The notes below the pieces were generated by a model. The model saw only the letters and a program-made list of their open reading frames with translations, was not told the DNA's origin and did no database searches. Both the position numbers and the translations under genes were made by a program. Shown one piece after another: positions 1 through 6,992 of a stretch of 22,356 nt of DNA (position 1 is its first letter; each line of letters opens with the position of its first letter). Source of the DNA: Defluviitaleaceae bacterium (lineage in GTDB: Bacteria; Bacillota; Clostridia; Lachnospirales; UBA5962); NCBI GenBank assembly GCA_009780765.1, contig WQZK01000009.1, positions 1 to 22,356 of the forward strand, given 5' to 3'.

Positions 1-69
1 AGTTTTACACCGAGTGCAGTTGAATGGATTCCTCTAGATGGTAGAGAAGATCTTCCAATTTGGGTTTAA
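1..69 (+). CDS. 3' end of an unidentified protein (partial)
   Basis: The first 22 codons of the window are open and end at a TAA at 67-69. The visible C-terminus reads SAVEWIPLDGREDLPIWV. I do not recognise the family. It is followed directly by decayed YD-repeat sequence in another frame, so it could be part of the same degraded RHS-type locus or an unrelated gene. The start lies outside the window, and a chance open stretch of this length cannot be excluded. Confidence 0.4.
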   Translation, partial: SFTPSAVEWIPLDGREDLPIWV

Positions 70-86
70 AAAGAAACAATTGAGGA

Positions 87-405
87 AAATATGGTAATTT
101 TTTATAAAAAATAGATAAAGATGGCTACGTAACTGAATTTAACTATAATTCTAAAAACTTAGTAAAGCTAATAAATTAATCGAACGAGAAGAAAGTATAT
201 TTTGAATACAACAAAGCTGGCAAGTTAGTAGAGGTAGAAGATTGGTTAGGCAAAACAACGATTTTAAATAGATTGATGAGTAAAGTAAGCAATAGAAATG
301 AAATAATTAAGTTTGCATACGATAGATAATAGAGGTAACTTGATACAGGAAATGAATACTACAGTAAAATCATCATATGAAAAATTCCAAATATATAATA
401 TTGGG
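87..405 (+). pseudogene. Decayed RHS/YD-repeat protein remnant
   Basis: One frame from about 87 reads through short YD-repeat modules: KYGNFL, stop, KIDKDGYVTEFNYNSKNLVK (from 108), stop at 177-179, then KKVYFEYNKAGKLVEVEDW (from 189) and NEIIKFAYD up to about 325. The alternation of Gly-rich turns with Y/F-x-Y strands is the RHS/YD signature. There are in-frame stops at 105-107 and 177-179. Near 325-335 the frame jumps, apparently through a small duplication, and continues as NRGNLIQEMN in another frame. No start codon or ribosome binding site is present. RHS proteins are large surface or secreted shells that often carry a C-terminal toxin; here only the repeat part survives and it cannot be functional. 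The edges are approximate. Confidence 0.75.
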
Positions 406-484
406 CATGAAAATTTAAAGAAATGTAAATAAAAATTAGTGCGTTAAGGGGTAATTATGAATTCTAATAACAGCGTACTTTTTA

Positions 485-549
485 GATAAAAAACAACAAT
501 AGTGAAATCCGTGCTATTTCGATTGAACTGATGAAAGATTTCACTATTG
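485..549 (-). terminator. Probable Rho-independent terminator of the lipoprotein-hflX operon
   Basis: Perfect 13-bp inverted repeat: CAATAGTGAAATC at 497-509 and its complement at 537-549, with a 27-nt loop. On the minus strand the stem is followed by a T-rich run (complement of 485-496), and it lies just past the hflX stop at 579. The stem is AT-rich and the loop long for a classic terminator, so efficiency is uncertain. Confidence 0.6.
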
Positions 550-578
550 CTGGTTTTAAAATACTCATTATTGGATGT

Positions 579-1835
579 TTACAAAATCATAAACTTTTCA
601 CTGCGGTTATAAATTTCTTCATCGACATAGGCAACGATAAGAGTTCCATCGTTTTCATAGGTTTCCTCTAAAATCTCGCTACGTTCCCTAATTAAATTTA
701 ATAAAGACCCTTCTGTATAAGGAATTAAGAGCTTTACGGGCTTTCGCATTTCTTTTAGAATATTTAAAATAGAGTCTATAAATTCCTCATGTCCTTTATT
801 TTCTATGGCAGAAAGCAAAACTTCTTTTGTGGCCATTTTGTCTTTTGGAAGAGGAAATTCAACTTCTAAATCCATTTTATTGAAAACGGTTATAATGGGT
901 TTATCTGTGATATTTAAATCGCCTAAAGTATCGTAAACAACTTTCATATGTGTATCTCGGTATGGACTTGCAGCATCTACTACATGAATAATTATATCGG
1001 CATATTTAAGCTCTTCAAGTGTTGCCCTAAACGCCTTTATAAGCGTTGTTGGAAGCTTGTGTATAAAGCCAACGGTGTCGGTTAAAATAACTTCGCTTTG
1101 GTTTTTTAAGCTCAATTTTCGTGCAGTTGTATCAAGTGTTGCAAAAAGCTTATTATCTGCATAAACATCAGAACCCGTAAAAGTGTTCATAATCGTTGAT
1201 TTTCCTGCATTTGTATAACCTACTAAACTTACTACTATAGAAGAGTTTTTCTTTCTATTTTCACGCAAAAGTTTTCTGTGAGATTCTATTTGTTTGAGTT
1301 CGCGAGTTAGCTCATCTATTTGGTTTCTTATGTGTCTGCGGTCGGTTTCAAGTTTTGTTTCGCCAGGCCCTCTTGTGCCGATTCCTGCACCAAGTCTTGA
1401 AAGCGATTTGCCAATACCTGATAAGTGGCTTAATCTGTATCTAAGTTGTGCAAGTAAAACTTGGGCTTTACCCTCTGCCGACAATGCTCTGTTAGCAAAA
1501 ATATCAAGTATTAAAAGCGTTCGGTCTAGAACCTTTACATCTAATTCTTGTGCTAAATTTCTGATTTGGGTGTTACTAAGCTCATCGTCGCAAACAATGC
1601 CGTCGGCTTCATAAAGTGAAATGTGATCCCTAATTTCATCAACCTTTCCAGAGCCAACATAGAGTCCACGATGAACAACATCTCTTTTTTGAATAATTTT
1701 GCCGCAAACTTCTCCACCAGATGTTTTAACAAGCTCCTCAAGCTCTTCAAGACTTCTTTCAACATTAATTTCAATATTATCCGTATCAACTGCGACTAAT
1801 ATAAATTTTTCTTTTTTGCTTTCTGTACTGTGCAT
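579..1835 (-). CDS. hflX: GTPase HflX
   Basis: A 418-aa ribosome-associated GTPase of the Obg-HflX superfamily. HflX binds the 50S subunit and splits stalled or heat-damaged 70S ribosomes. The N-terminal nucleotide-binding domain (about 10-190) ends with the HflX signature GIGTRGPGE at 151-159, followed by a charged coiled region at 165-195. The G domain has G1 GYTNAGKST at 206-214, G3 DTVG at 253-256 and G4 NKMD at 319-322. Length is normal for the family (about 410-430 aa). The ATG at 1835 is preceded on the minus strand by GCAGGTGAT. It lies 18 nt after the stop of the upstream lipoprotein gene, so the two are probably cotranscribed. Intact, with no odd features. Confidence 0.95.
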   Translation of the reverse strand: MHSTESKKEKFILVAVDTDNIEINVERSLEELEELVKTSGGEVCGKIIQKRDVVHRGLYVGSGKVDEIRDHISLYEADGIVCDDELSNTQIRNLAQELDVKVLDRTLLILDIFANRALSAEGKAQVLLAQLRYRLSHLSGIGKSLSRLGAGIGTRGPGETKLETDRRHIRNQIDELTRELKQIESHRKLLRENRKKNSSIVVSLVGYTNAGKSTIMNTFTGSDVYADNKLFATLDTTARKLSLKNQSEVILTDTVGFIHKLPTTLIKAFRATLEELKYADIIIHVVDAASPYRDTHMKVVYDTLGDLNITDKPIITVFNKMDLEVEFPLPKDKMATKEVLLSAIENKGHEEFIDSILNILKEMRKPVKLLIPYTEGSLLNLIRERSEILEETYENDGTLIVAYVDEEIYNRSEKFMIL

Positions 1836-1853
1836 AGTACAATCACCTGCTTT

Positions 1854-2777
1854 TTAATTTAATATTACGAAGCTATTTTCCATTTCAATAACTTCGTTTA
1901 AAAATCTGTCATAAAATTCTACATGTGCCCTATAAGTAAGAACATAAACAACACCATCTCTCAAAATAAACATCTGCCTTGAGATGATTGTACCTTCATC
2001 ATCATGCACATATCTATACTCTATAACACCAGCCATTTCACCATTTATCTTTTTGAATTCTGTGTTAATTATGAAAAAGCCTTGGTTATAGTAAATTTCT
2101 TGGAGCGTACTTTTTGCAATCTCCATATATTCTTCTGGTGTGCCTGCACCCAAGTCTTCTTCCATGCTTGTTGGAATTATTACAGCCATGCCGCCTACTT
2201 CTGAATGTACTAGCATAGGAATACCAAACTCTTCCCAAGGAATCCAATCGTCACTATAGAAGAAGTCGAACATACCACGAGCCACACTTCGCCTTTCAAA
2301 AGAATTAATACTATCTAGCTGAAAATCTATGCTTCTACGACGAGTAGCAGAAGTTATGTGAATTATATAGTATTCGTCTAAAAATTCGATATATGCTAGA
2401 TAGATAAGAAAATTTTCGCCGTCAATGCTTGCTTCGAACGATTTTATTAAACGCTCTTGAGAGTTTTCTATAATCTCATGATTTTGTGTAATTTCAAAGC
2501 CTAAAACAAGCCTTTCTTCATATTCTGAAGCAATTGCCGCAAGCCCGTAGCTTTCAAAATCAGTTTTTTGTATAGAAAAAACCATTATAGAATCGTTGCC
2601 ATCTTCAGTGCCTATAATAAATATTCCATACTCGCCATGGTTTTGGTACACAAAATCTGCTGGGGCAGAAATAATAAAATCACCAAAGATATTAGAAAAA
2701 TTTATTATTTCGGTTTCTGCTCTCGAACATCCCGTAAGAATCAATACGAAAATTGCAAAAATAAGTTTTTTTGTCAT
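1854..2777 (-). CDS. Lipoprotein with two PsbP/DUF1795-like domains
   Basis: A 307-aa predicted lipoprotein. The N-terminus MTKKLIFAIFVLILTGCSRA has two lysines, a hydrophobic core and the lipobox LTGC with Cys17, so it should be lipidated and anchored to the outer face of the membrane. The rest is hydrophilic and looks like two consecutive alpha/beta modules (about 25-165 and 170-305). Each begins with a strand pair resembling the PsbP/DUF1795 fold (FIISAPADF and FDFFYSDDW) and ends with a YIIHITSA- or VYVLTYRA-type strand and an amphipathic helix. That assignment is by pattern only. The ATG follows AAGGAGGGCAAT, an excellent ribosome binding site. It is the first gene of an operon with hflX; no function is implied by that link. 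Confidence 0.8.
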   Translation of the reverse strand: MTKKLIFAIFVLILTGCSRAETEIINFSNIFGDFIISAPADFVYQNHGEYGIFIIGTEDGNDSIMVFSIQKTDFESYGLAAIASEYEERLVLGFEITQNHEIIENSQERLIKSFEASIDGENFLIYLAYIEFLDEYYIIHITSATRRRSIDFQLDSINSFERRSVARGMFDFFYSDDWIPWEEFGIPMLVHSEVGGMAVIIPTSMEEDLGAGTPEEYMEIAKSTLQEIYYNQGFFIINTEFKKINGEMAGVIEYRYVHDDEGTIISRQMFILRDGVVYVLTYRAHVEFYDRFLNEVIEMENSFVILN

Positions 2778-2796
2778 ATTGCCCTCCTTATAATTT

Positions 2797-2825
2797 ATTA
2801 TACTACATTTGCACTAGATTTTAAA
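2797..2825 (-). promoter_or_regulatory. Promoter of the lipoprotein-hflX operon
   Basis: On the minus strand, TTTAAA (2820-2825) and a perfect TATAAT (2797-2802) are separated by 17 bp, about 20 nt upstream of the lipoprotein start. The region is shared with the divergent mocR promoter. Confidence 0.55.
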
Positions 2826-2858
2826 GAAAAAATATTATATAATGTATATGATGTATAC
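2815..2858 (+). promoter_or_regulatory. mocR promoter with overlapping palindrome
   Basis: A perfect -10 TATAAT lies at 2838-2843, with a weak -35 (TAGATT, 2815-2820) 17 bp upstream. Just downstream, at 2844-2858, is an inverted repeat GTATA-N5-TATAC between the -10 and the ribosome binding site (CGGAGG). GntR-superfamily operators commonly have a GT...AC palindromic form, so this is a candidate autoregulatory site for the MocR protein encoded next. The operator role is inference. Confidence 0.4.
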
Positions 2859-2869
2859 GGAGGTTTGAG

Positions 2870-4291
2870 ATGAGCGAAATTTTTAATATAAAACTTGATA
2901 AATCATCAGACACACCGCTTTATAGGCAGCTTTCAGACAAAATCTTGGAGCTGATTGAGTGCAGAACATTGAAGCCTACTGAAAAGCTTCCACCTGTAAG
3001 AAAGCTTTCTGAAGAGCTTGGAGTAAGTTTAGTTACGGCTATAAATGCGTATAAATTTTTAGAAAACAAGAAAATACTTTATTCGCAAGTTGGAAGCGGA
3101 ACTTATGTTTCCTCTATTACCATAAACGACTTACCAGAGCCTATACCAAAAGCTGGTTTTCAGATACATGAAACAATAGAGTTTAATTTTAAAAATGCTA
3201 TAAATTTTGCAAAAAGCTCACCAAATGCAAATCTTTTTCCTGTTGATGAGTTTAAGCTTATTTTTAACAATGTTCTAGAGCGTGATAAGGGTGATGCTTT
3301 TAGTTATCAAGATGCACAAGGCTATCCTCCGCTTAGAGAGGCTCTTGTTTCATATCTTTTAGATTTTGGTATAAAGACTTCTGAGGAAAGAATTCAAGTT
3401 ATTTCTGGTGCACAACAAGGGATTGATATTCTTTCTAAAGCAATGCTGTCATCTAATGATGTTGTTTTTGTTGAAAAACCAACATTTTATGGTGCGATTG
3501 GTGCATTTTTATCAAGAAATGCACAAGTTATTGAAATAGAATTAGAGAGTGATGGAATGAATGTTGAAAAGCTGGAAAGCTATTTAAGAATATATAATCC
3601 TAAATTTATATACTTAATGCCGTATTATCAAACGCCAACTTGTATTAGTTATTCTATAAAGAAAAAGAATAAAATTTTGGCTCTTGCACAAAAATACAAT
3701 ACATATATAATAGAAGAAGATAATCAGTGTGAATTTACTTATAGTAACGAAAAAATTATTCCGTTAAAGGCTTTAGATTATAAAAATAGAGTTATTTATA
3801 TAAAATCTTTTTCTAAGATACTAATGCCGGGTCTTAGGCTTGGTTTTATGGTTTTGCCAAAGAAAATTATAGAGAATGTTACAAATGCCAAATATGTAAC
3901 GGATATATCAACTTCAGGGTTTATACAAAGAGCTTTTACCGAGTATTTACAAGGAAATGATTTTAAAAAGCATGTTTCTAAAATGAAAGAAATATACAAA
4001 AACAGATATGAGGCGACTATAAGAGTTATTGATAAATATCTTCTGCAATACGTAGATTATAAGAAACCTGATGGTGGGGTTAATTTATGGCTTAGCTTTA
4101 AAAAAAATGTTGATGTTAATAAAATCTGTGAGGAGTTGCTTTTTCATAGAATTATTGTAACACCTGGAGATATTTTTTCAAAAGATGACCATAGTTTTAA
4201 CAGCATAAAAATAAGTTTTGCTGATCTTGAATGTAAGGATATTGAAATAGGTATACAAAAGATAGGAGAATATTTATGTACGGTTATGTGA
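2870..4291 (+). CDS. MocR-family regulator (GntR wHTH + aminotransferase-like domain)
   Basis: A 473-aa transcription regulator. Residues about 10-82 are a GntR winged helix (TPLYRQLSDKILELIE, LPPVRKLSEELGVS, GSGTYV). Residues about 105-470 are a fold type I aminotransferase domain with the PLP-lysine motif SFSKILMPGLRLG (Lys316) and the upstream NPKFIYLMPYYQTPT segment. Family members such as PdxR and GabR bind PLP or an amino-acid adduct and control nearby metabolic genes. Length is normal. The start is supported by ACGGAGG 7 nt upstream. The last 16 nt overlap the start of the NAD synthase gene, so the pair is translationally coupled. This makes NAD synthesis a plausible target or signal, though no MocR regulator of nadE is known to me. 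It could also regulate itself or genes elsewhere. Confidence 0.9.
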   Translation: MSEIFNIKLDKSSDTPLYRQLSDKILELIECRTLKPTEKLPPVRKLSEELGVSLVTAINAYKFLENKKILYSQVGSGTYVSSITINDLPEPIPKAGFQIHETIEFNFKNAINFAKSSPNANLFPVDEFKLIFNNVLERDKGDAFSYQDAQGYPPLREALVSYLLDFGIKTSEERIQVISGAQQGIDILSKAMLSSNDVVFVEKPTFYGAIGAFLSRNAQVIEIELESDGMNVEKLESYLRIYNPKFIYLMPYYQTPTCISYSIKKKNKILALAQKYNTYIIEEDNQCEFTYSNEKIIPLKALDYKNRVIYIKSFSKILMPGLRLGFMVLPKKIIENVTNAKYVTDISTSGFIQRAFTEYLQGNDFKKHVSKMKEIYKNRYEATIRVIDKYLLQYVDYKKPDGGVNLWLSFKKNVDVNKICEELLFHRIIVTPGDIFSKDDHSFNSIKISFADLECKDIEIGIQKIGEYLCTVM

Positions 4292-6174
4292 GGGTAGGTG
4301 CATCTTCAACAAAGTTGATTGTTGGTGATTGCAATTACAATATTGACGAAATAATAAGAGTTACCAAAGAAGCATATGAAAAAGGTGTTAAAATACTAAC
4401 TTTTGCAGAACTTTGTATAACGGGTTATTCTTGTGGTGATTTAGTTTATCAAAAGGCACTTGTAAATTCTTGTAATAATGCACTTTTAAAATTTATCGAA
4501 GAAACTAAAAATATGGATATGGTTTCAATCCTTGGCATACCCGTTCATGCTGATAACCAAATATTTAATTGTGCTGCCGTGATTCATAAAGGTACAATAA
4601 AAGGCATTATAACGAAAACATATTTACCGGGATATAATGAGTTTAGCGAGGAGCGTTGGTTTTCTGAAGCATCTAAGCTAATTTCAACAGAAATAGAATT
4701 TTGTGGACAAACCGTGCCTATTGGTTCTGATATTCTTTTTAATTGTGATAATGATATAGTTTTTGGTGTTGAAATTTGCCATGATTTATGGACGCCTATA
4801 CCACCAAGCACATATCAGGCTTTATCTGGTGCCAACATTATTTTTAACCTTTCGGCAAGTAATGAAGTTATGGGAAAAAGTTCTACACGTAGACAAGTTG
4901 TTTCAGAGCAGTCGAGAAGAATTATTGGAGCTTATGTATACTGTTCGGCTGGAATGCACGAATCTACAACAGATACTGTTTTTTCAGGTCATAACATAAT
5001 ATCAGAAAATGGAGAAATCTTAACCGAGAGAGAACCGCTTTCAAAAGAATCAGAATTAGTTTACACTGATATAGATGTAGAAAAACTTATGCAAACTAGG
5101 CGTAGAATTAATAGCTTTATGGAGTTTAATGATAAGAAGGTTTTTAGACAAATTAAAGTGTCATTGAATACAGAAACTCAGGGGAAGCTTTGCTATGAAG
5201 TTTCTAAAAATCCATTTTTACCTGAAAGTGCAGATGATGTTCTTAAAATACAGTACACTGCTTTAGCGAAAAGATTACTTCATACAAATATAGAAAATAC
5301 TGTTATTGCAGTGTCTGGTGGGCTTGATTCTACGATGGCACTGCTAGTAATGGCAAAAACTTATGACTTTTTAAATATTAGCCGTAAAAATATATTAGGT
5401 GTTACAATGCCCGGTTTTGGAACAACAGGGCGAACATATCAAAATGCTTTAAAACTTATGGATTTGCTTGGCATAAGCTATAAAGAAATAGATATAAAAC
5501 CCGCTTGTATACAACATTTTAAAGACATAGGACATGATATTAATAATCATGATGTTGTATTTGAAAATGTACAAGCAAGAGAAAGAACACAAATAGTTAT
5601 GAATATAGCAAATGGGGTAAATGGTCTATTGGTTGGAACAGGTAACCTTTCGGAGCTTGCACTTGGCTTCGCAACCTATGGAGGCGACCATCTTAGCATG
5701 TACAATGTAAATGTTGGGCTTCCTAAAACGCTAATTAGAAAGATGTTTGAGGAGTTTTCTGAAGTCGATTATTTTGGCAAAGAAATTTCAAACATTCTTT
5801 TAGATATTTTGAATACACCAGTAAGCCCAGAACTTTTGCCAACTGGTGAGTTTGGTGAGCTTTTGCAATTAACCGAAAAGGTTGTTGGCCCATATGAGCT
5901 TAATGATTTCTTTTTATACTACATGCTAAAATACGGCTTTTCGCCGAAAAAAATAGTTTATCTTGCAGAACATGCGTTTTTTGAGGAATACTCAAAAGAC
6001 GAAATTACTAAATGGCTTAAACTATTTTATAAAAGGTTTTTCAACTCGCAGTTTAAGCGTTCGTGTATGCCAGATGGTCCAAAAGTCATACCAATTTCTT
6101 TATCTCCAAGAGGAGATTTTAAAATGCCAAGTGATGCTTCGTACAGTATTTGGATTAAAGAATTAGAATTATAA
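4276..6174 (+). CDS. nadE: Glutamine-dependent NAD+ synthase
   Basis: A 632-aa two-domain NAD synthase. It makes NAD+ from deamido-NAD+, ATP and glutamine-derived ammonia in the cytoplasm. Residues about 5-280 form a nitrilase-type glutaminase domain with the Glu45-Lys114-Cys168 triad (FAELCITGYSCGDL, TKTYLPGYNEF, VEICHDLW). Residues about 320-630 form the synthetase domain with the ATP-pyrophosphatase loop SGGLDST at 347-353 and the GTGNLSELALGF motif. It resembles the octameric glutamine-dependent enzyme type. The ATG at 4276 has GGAGAA 5 nt upstream inside the mocR 3' end, and the N-terminus YGYVRVGASS matches where family members start, so the 16-bp overlap is real. A strong terminator follows. 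Confidence 0.95.
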   Translation: MYGYVRVGASSTKLIVGDCNYNIDEIIRVTKEAYEKGVKILTFAELCITGYSCGDLVYQKALVNSCNNALLKFIEETKNMDMVSILGIPVHADNQIFNCAAVIHKGTIKGIITKTYLPGYNEFSEERWFSEASKLISTEIEFCGQTVPIGSDILFNCDNDIVFGVEICHDLWTPIPPSTYQALSGANIIFNLSASNEVMGKSSTRRQVVSEQSRRIIGAYVYCSAGMHESTTDTVFSGHNIISENGEILTEREPLSKESELVYTDIDVEKLMQTRRRINSFMEFNDKKVFRQIKVSLNTETQGKLCYEVSKNPFLPESADDVLKIQYTALAKRLLHTNIENTVIAVSGGLDSTMALLVMAKTYDFLNISRKNILGVTMPGFGTTGRTYQNALKLMDLLGISYKEIDIKPACIQHFKDIGHDINNHDVVFENVQARERTQIVMNIANGVNGLLVGTGNLSELALGFATYGGDHLSMYNVNVGLPKTLIRKMFEEFSEVDYFGKEISNILLDILNTPVSPELLPTGEFGELLQLTEKVVGPYELNDFFLYYMLKYGFSPKKIVYLAEHAFFEEYSKDEITKWLKLFYKRFFNSQFKRSCMPDGPKVIPISLSPRGDFKMPSDASYSIWIKELEL

Positions 6175-6185
6175 AACAATAAAAG

Positions 6186-6212
6186 AAAGGACGACTTTAA
6201 TCGTCCTTTTTT
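6186..6212. terminator. Bidirectional Rho-independent terminator after nadE
   Basis: A 9-bp stem (AAAGGACGA, 6186-6194; TCGTCCTTT, 6201-6209) with a 6-nt loop and a T run to 6212 on the plus strand. On the minus strand the stem is followed by TTTCTTTTATTG, so it can also end the small gene at 6227-6391. Confidence 0.9.
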
Positions 6213-6226
6213 GTTGCATGATAGAA

Positions 6227-6391
6227 TTAGTTAACTTCCATTCCTGTTAAGCCGCTTCCGCCCATGCTCATAAGTAAAAGTAGCATTAACATCATGTTGT
6301 CGCCACCCATAAAGCCTTGGCCAGAGCCGCCCATCATGCTCATTAGTAAAATAAGCATAAGCATATTATTTCCACCACCACAATTGTGCAT
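6227..6391 (-). CDS. Met/Gly-rich 54-aa hydrophobic protein with internal duplication
   Basis: A 54-aa protein starting MHNCGGGNN. It consists of two copies of a module of about 23 residues: NNMLMLILLMSMMGGSGQG and DNMMLMLLLLMSMGGSGLTG. Each is a short run of Leu/Met followed by Gly/Ser. About one residue in four is Met. The runs are hydrophobic but short (about 11 residues), so a membrane-inserted or self-assembling peptide is possible. I do not recognise a family. The start is set by GGGAGGAATAACT directly before the ATG at 6391. A longer in-frame reading to 6451 lacks such a site. It is transcribed alone and ends at the bidirectional terminator. Small Gly/Met-rich hydrophobic proteins of Firmicutes are often sporulation- or coat-associated, which is only a guess here. 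Confidence 0.7.
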   Translation of the reverse strand: MHNCGGGNNMLMLILLMSMMGGSGQGFMGGDNMMLMLLLLMSMGGSGLTGMEVN

Positions 6392-6553
6392 AGTTATTCC
6401 TCCCTTTTGGCTTTGTTGCCTAAGATATATTTTCATTCTATGTTTAACCATGGCAAATATTGCTTGAACATAAAAAAAATTAGTAGTACAAGTCTTTTTG
6501 TGTCAAGTTAGAAATCCTAGGCATAGATTACACTATAAAAGTAGGTGTCTTCT

Positions 6554-6973
6554 ATGAAAACTATTGAAATTATAATCGAATGCACTACAGACCTAGAAAA
6601 AAACAACAAAATTACAGAGCTTGGTGTTATAAAATACAAACTTCCTATGATAAATTCGTATGTATTAGAAATACCCGAAAGTAAATTAAAAAACTTGCAT
6701 GATATAGAGCAAATAAAGGCTATTCACAAAACATCGCATGTAAGTGCACAGATGAACATTGCAAGGAAAATTGTAAATGCAGATAAAGTACAAAAGGAGG
6801 GCTTGAGTGGCAGGGGAGTTACAATTGCTATACTTGATACGGGTGTGTCTTTAGTAGATGATTTGTGCTTACCAAGAAATAGAATTATTGCATTTAAAGA
6901 TTTTGTTGGAGGCAAAGCAGAAGCCTATGATGATAATGGCCATGGTACACATGTGCCATATTTATATCCTTAA
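6554..6973 (+). pseudogene. Subtilisin-like (S8) serine protease, truncated after the catalytic His
   Basis: A 139-codon remnant. Residues about 1-85 look like an inhibitor-I9-type propeptide, and the S8 catalytic domain begins with AILDTGV (Asp95) and DDNGHGTHV (His130). Homology stops at the GTG (Val) codon at 6953-6955, where the family continues with Ala-Gly. Here it runs into PYLYP and a stop at 6971-6973. The Ser-containing half (GTSMA) is absent from the window, so the product cannot be an active protease. I chose the ATG at 6554 because AGTAGGTG lies 6 nt upstream; the GTG at 6545 is part of that site. The break sits next to the 3' end of a serine recombinase gene, which suggests the gene was the integration target. 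Confidence 0.85.
6938..6967. other. Candidate attachment-site junction of the serine recombinase element
   Basis: Protease homology ends at about 6955 inside an imperfect palindrome at 6941-6958 (ATGG...CCAT arms around CACATGTG). Large serine recombinases act on short imperfect palindromes with a 2-bp core and no target duplication, and they often hit conserved coding motifs. The opposite junction was not identified, so the boundary rests on where the S8 homology stops. Confidence 0.4.
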
Positions 6974-6992
6974 CACTATACTATTTATGCCA

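Noticed and set aside
457..489. 10-codon ORF with a good Shine-Dalgarno (AAGGGG) after the RHS remnant
   Set aside because: Too short to call as a gene and with no partner downstream; it may be a relic of a truncated gene.
1294..1614. 106-codon plus-strand ORF
   Set aside because: Fully antisense to the well-supported hflX gene, with no ribosome binding site and no recognisable protein features.
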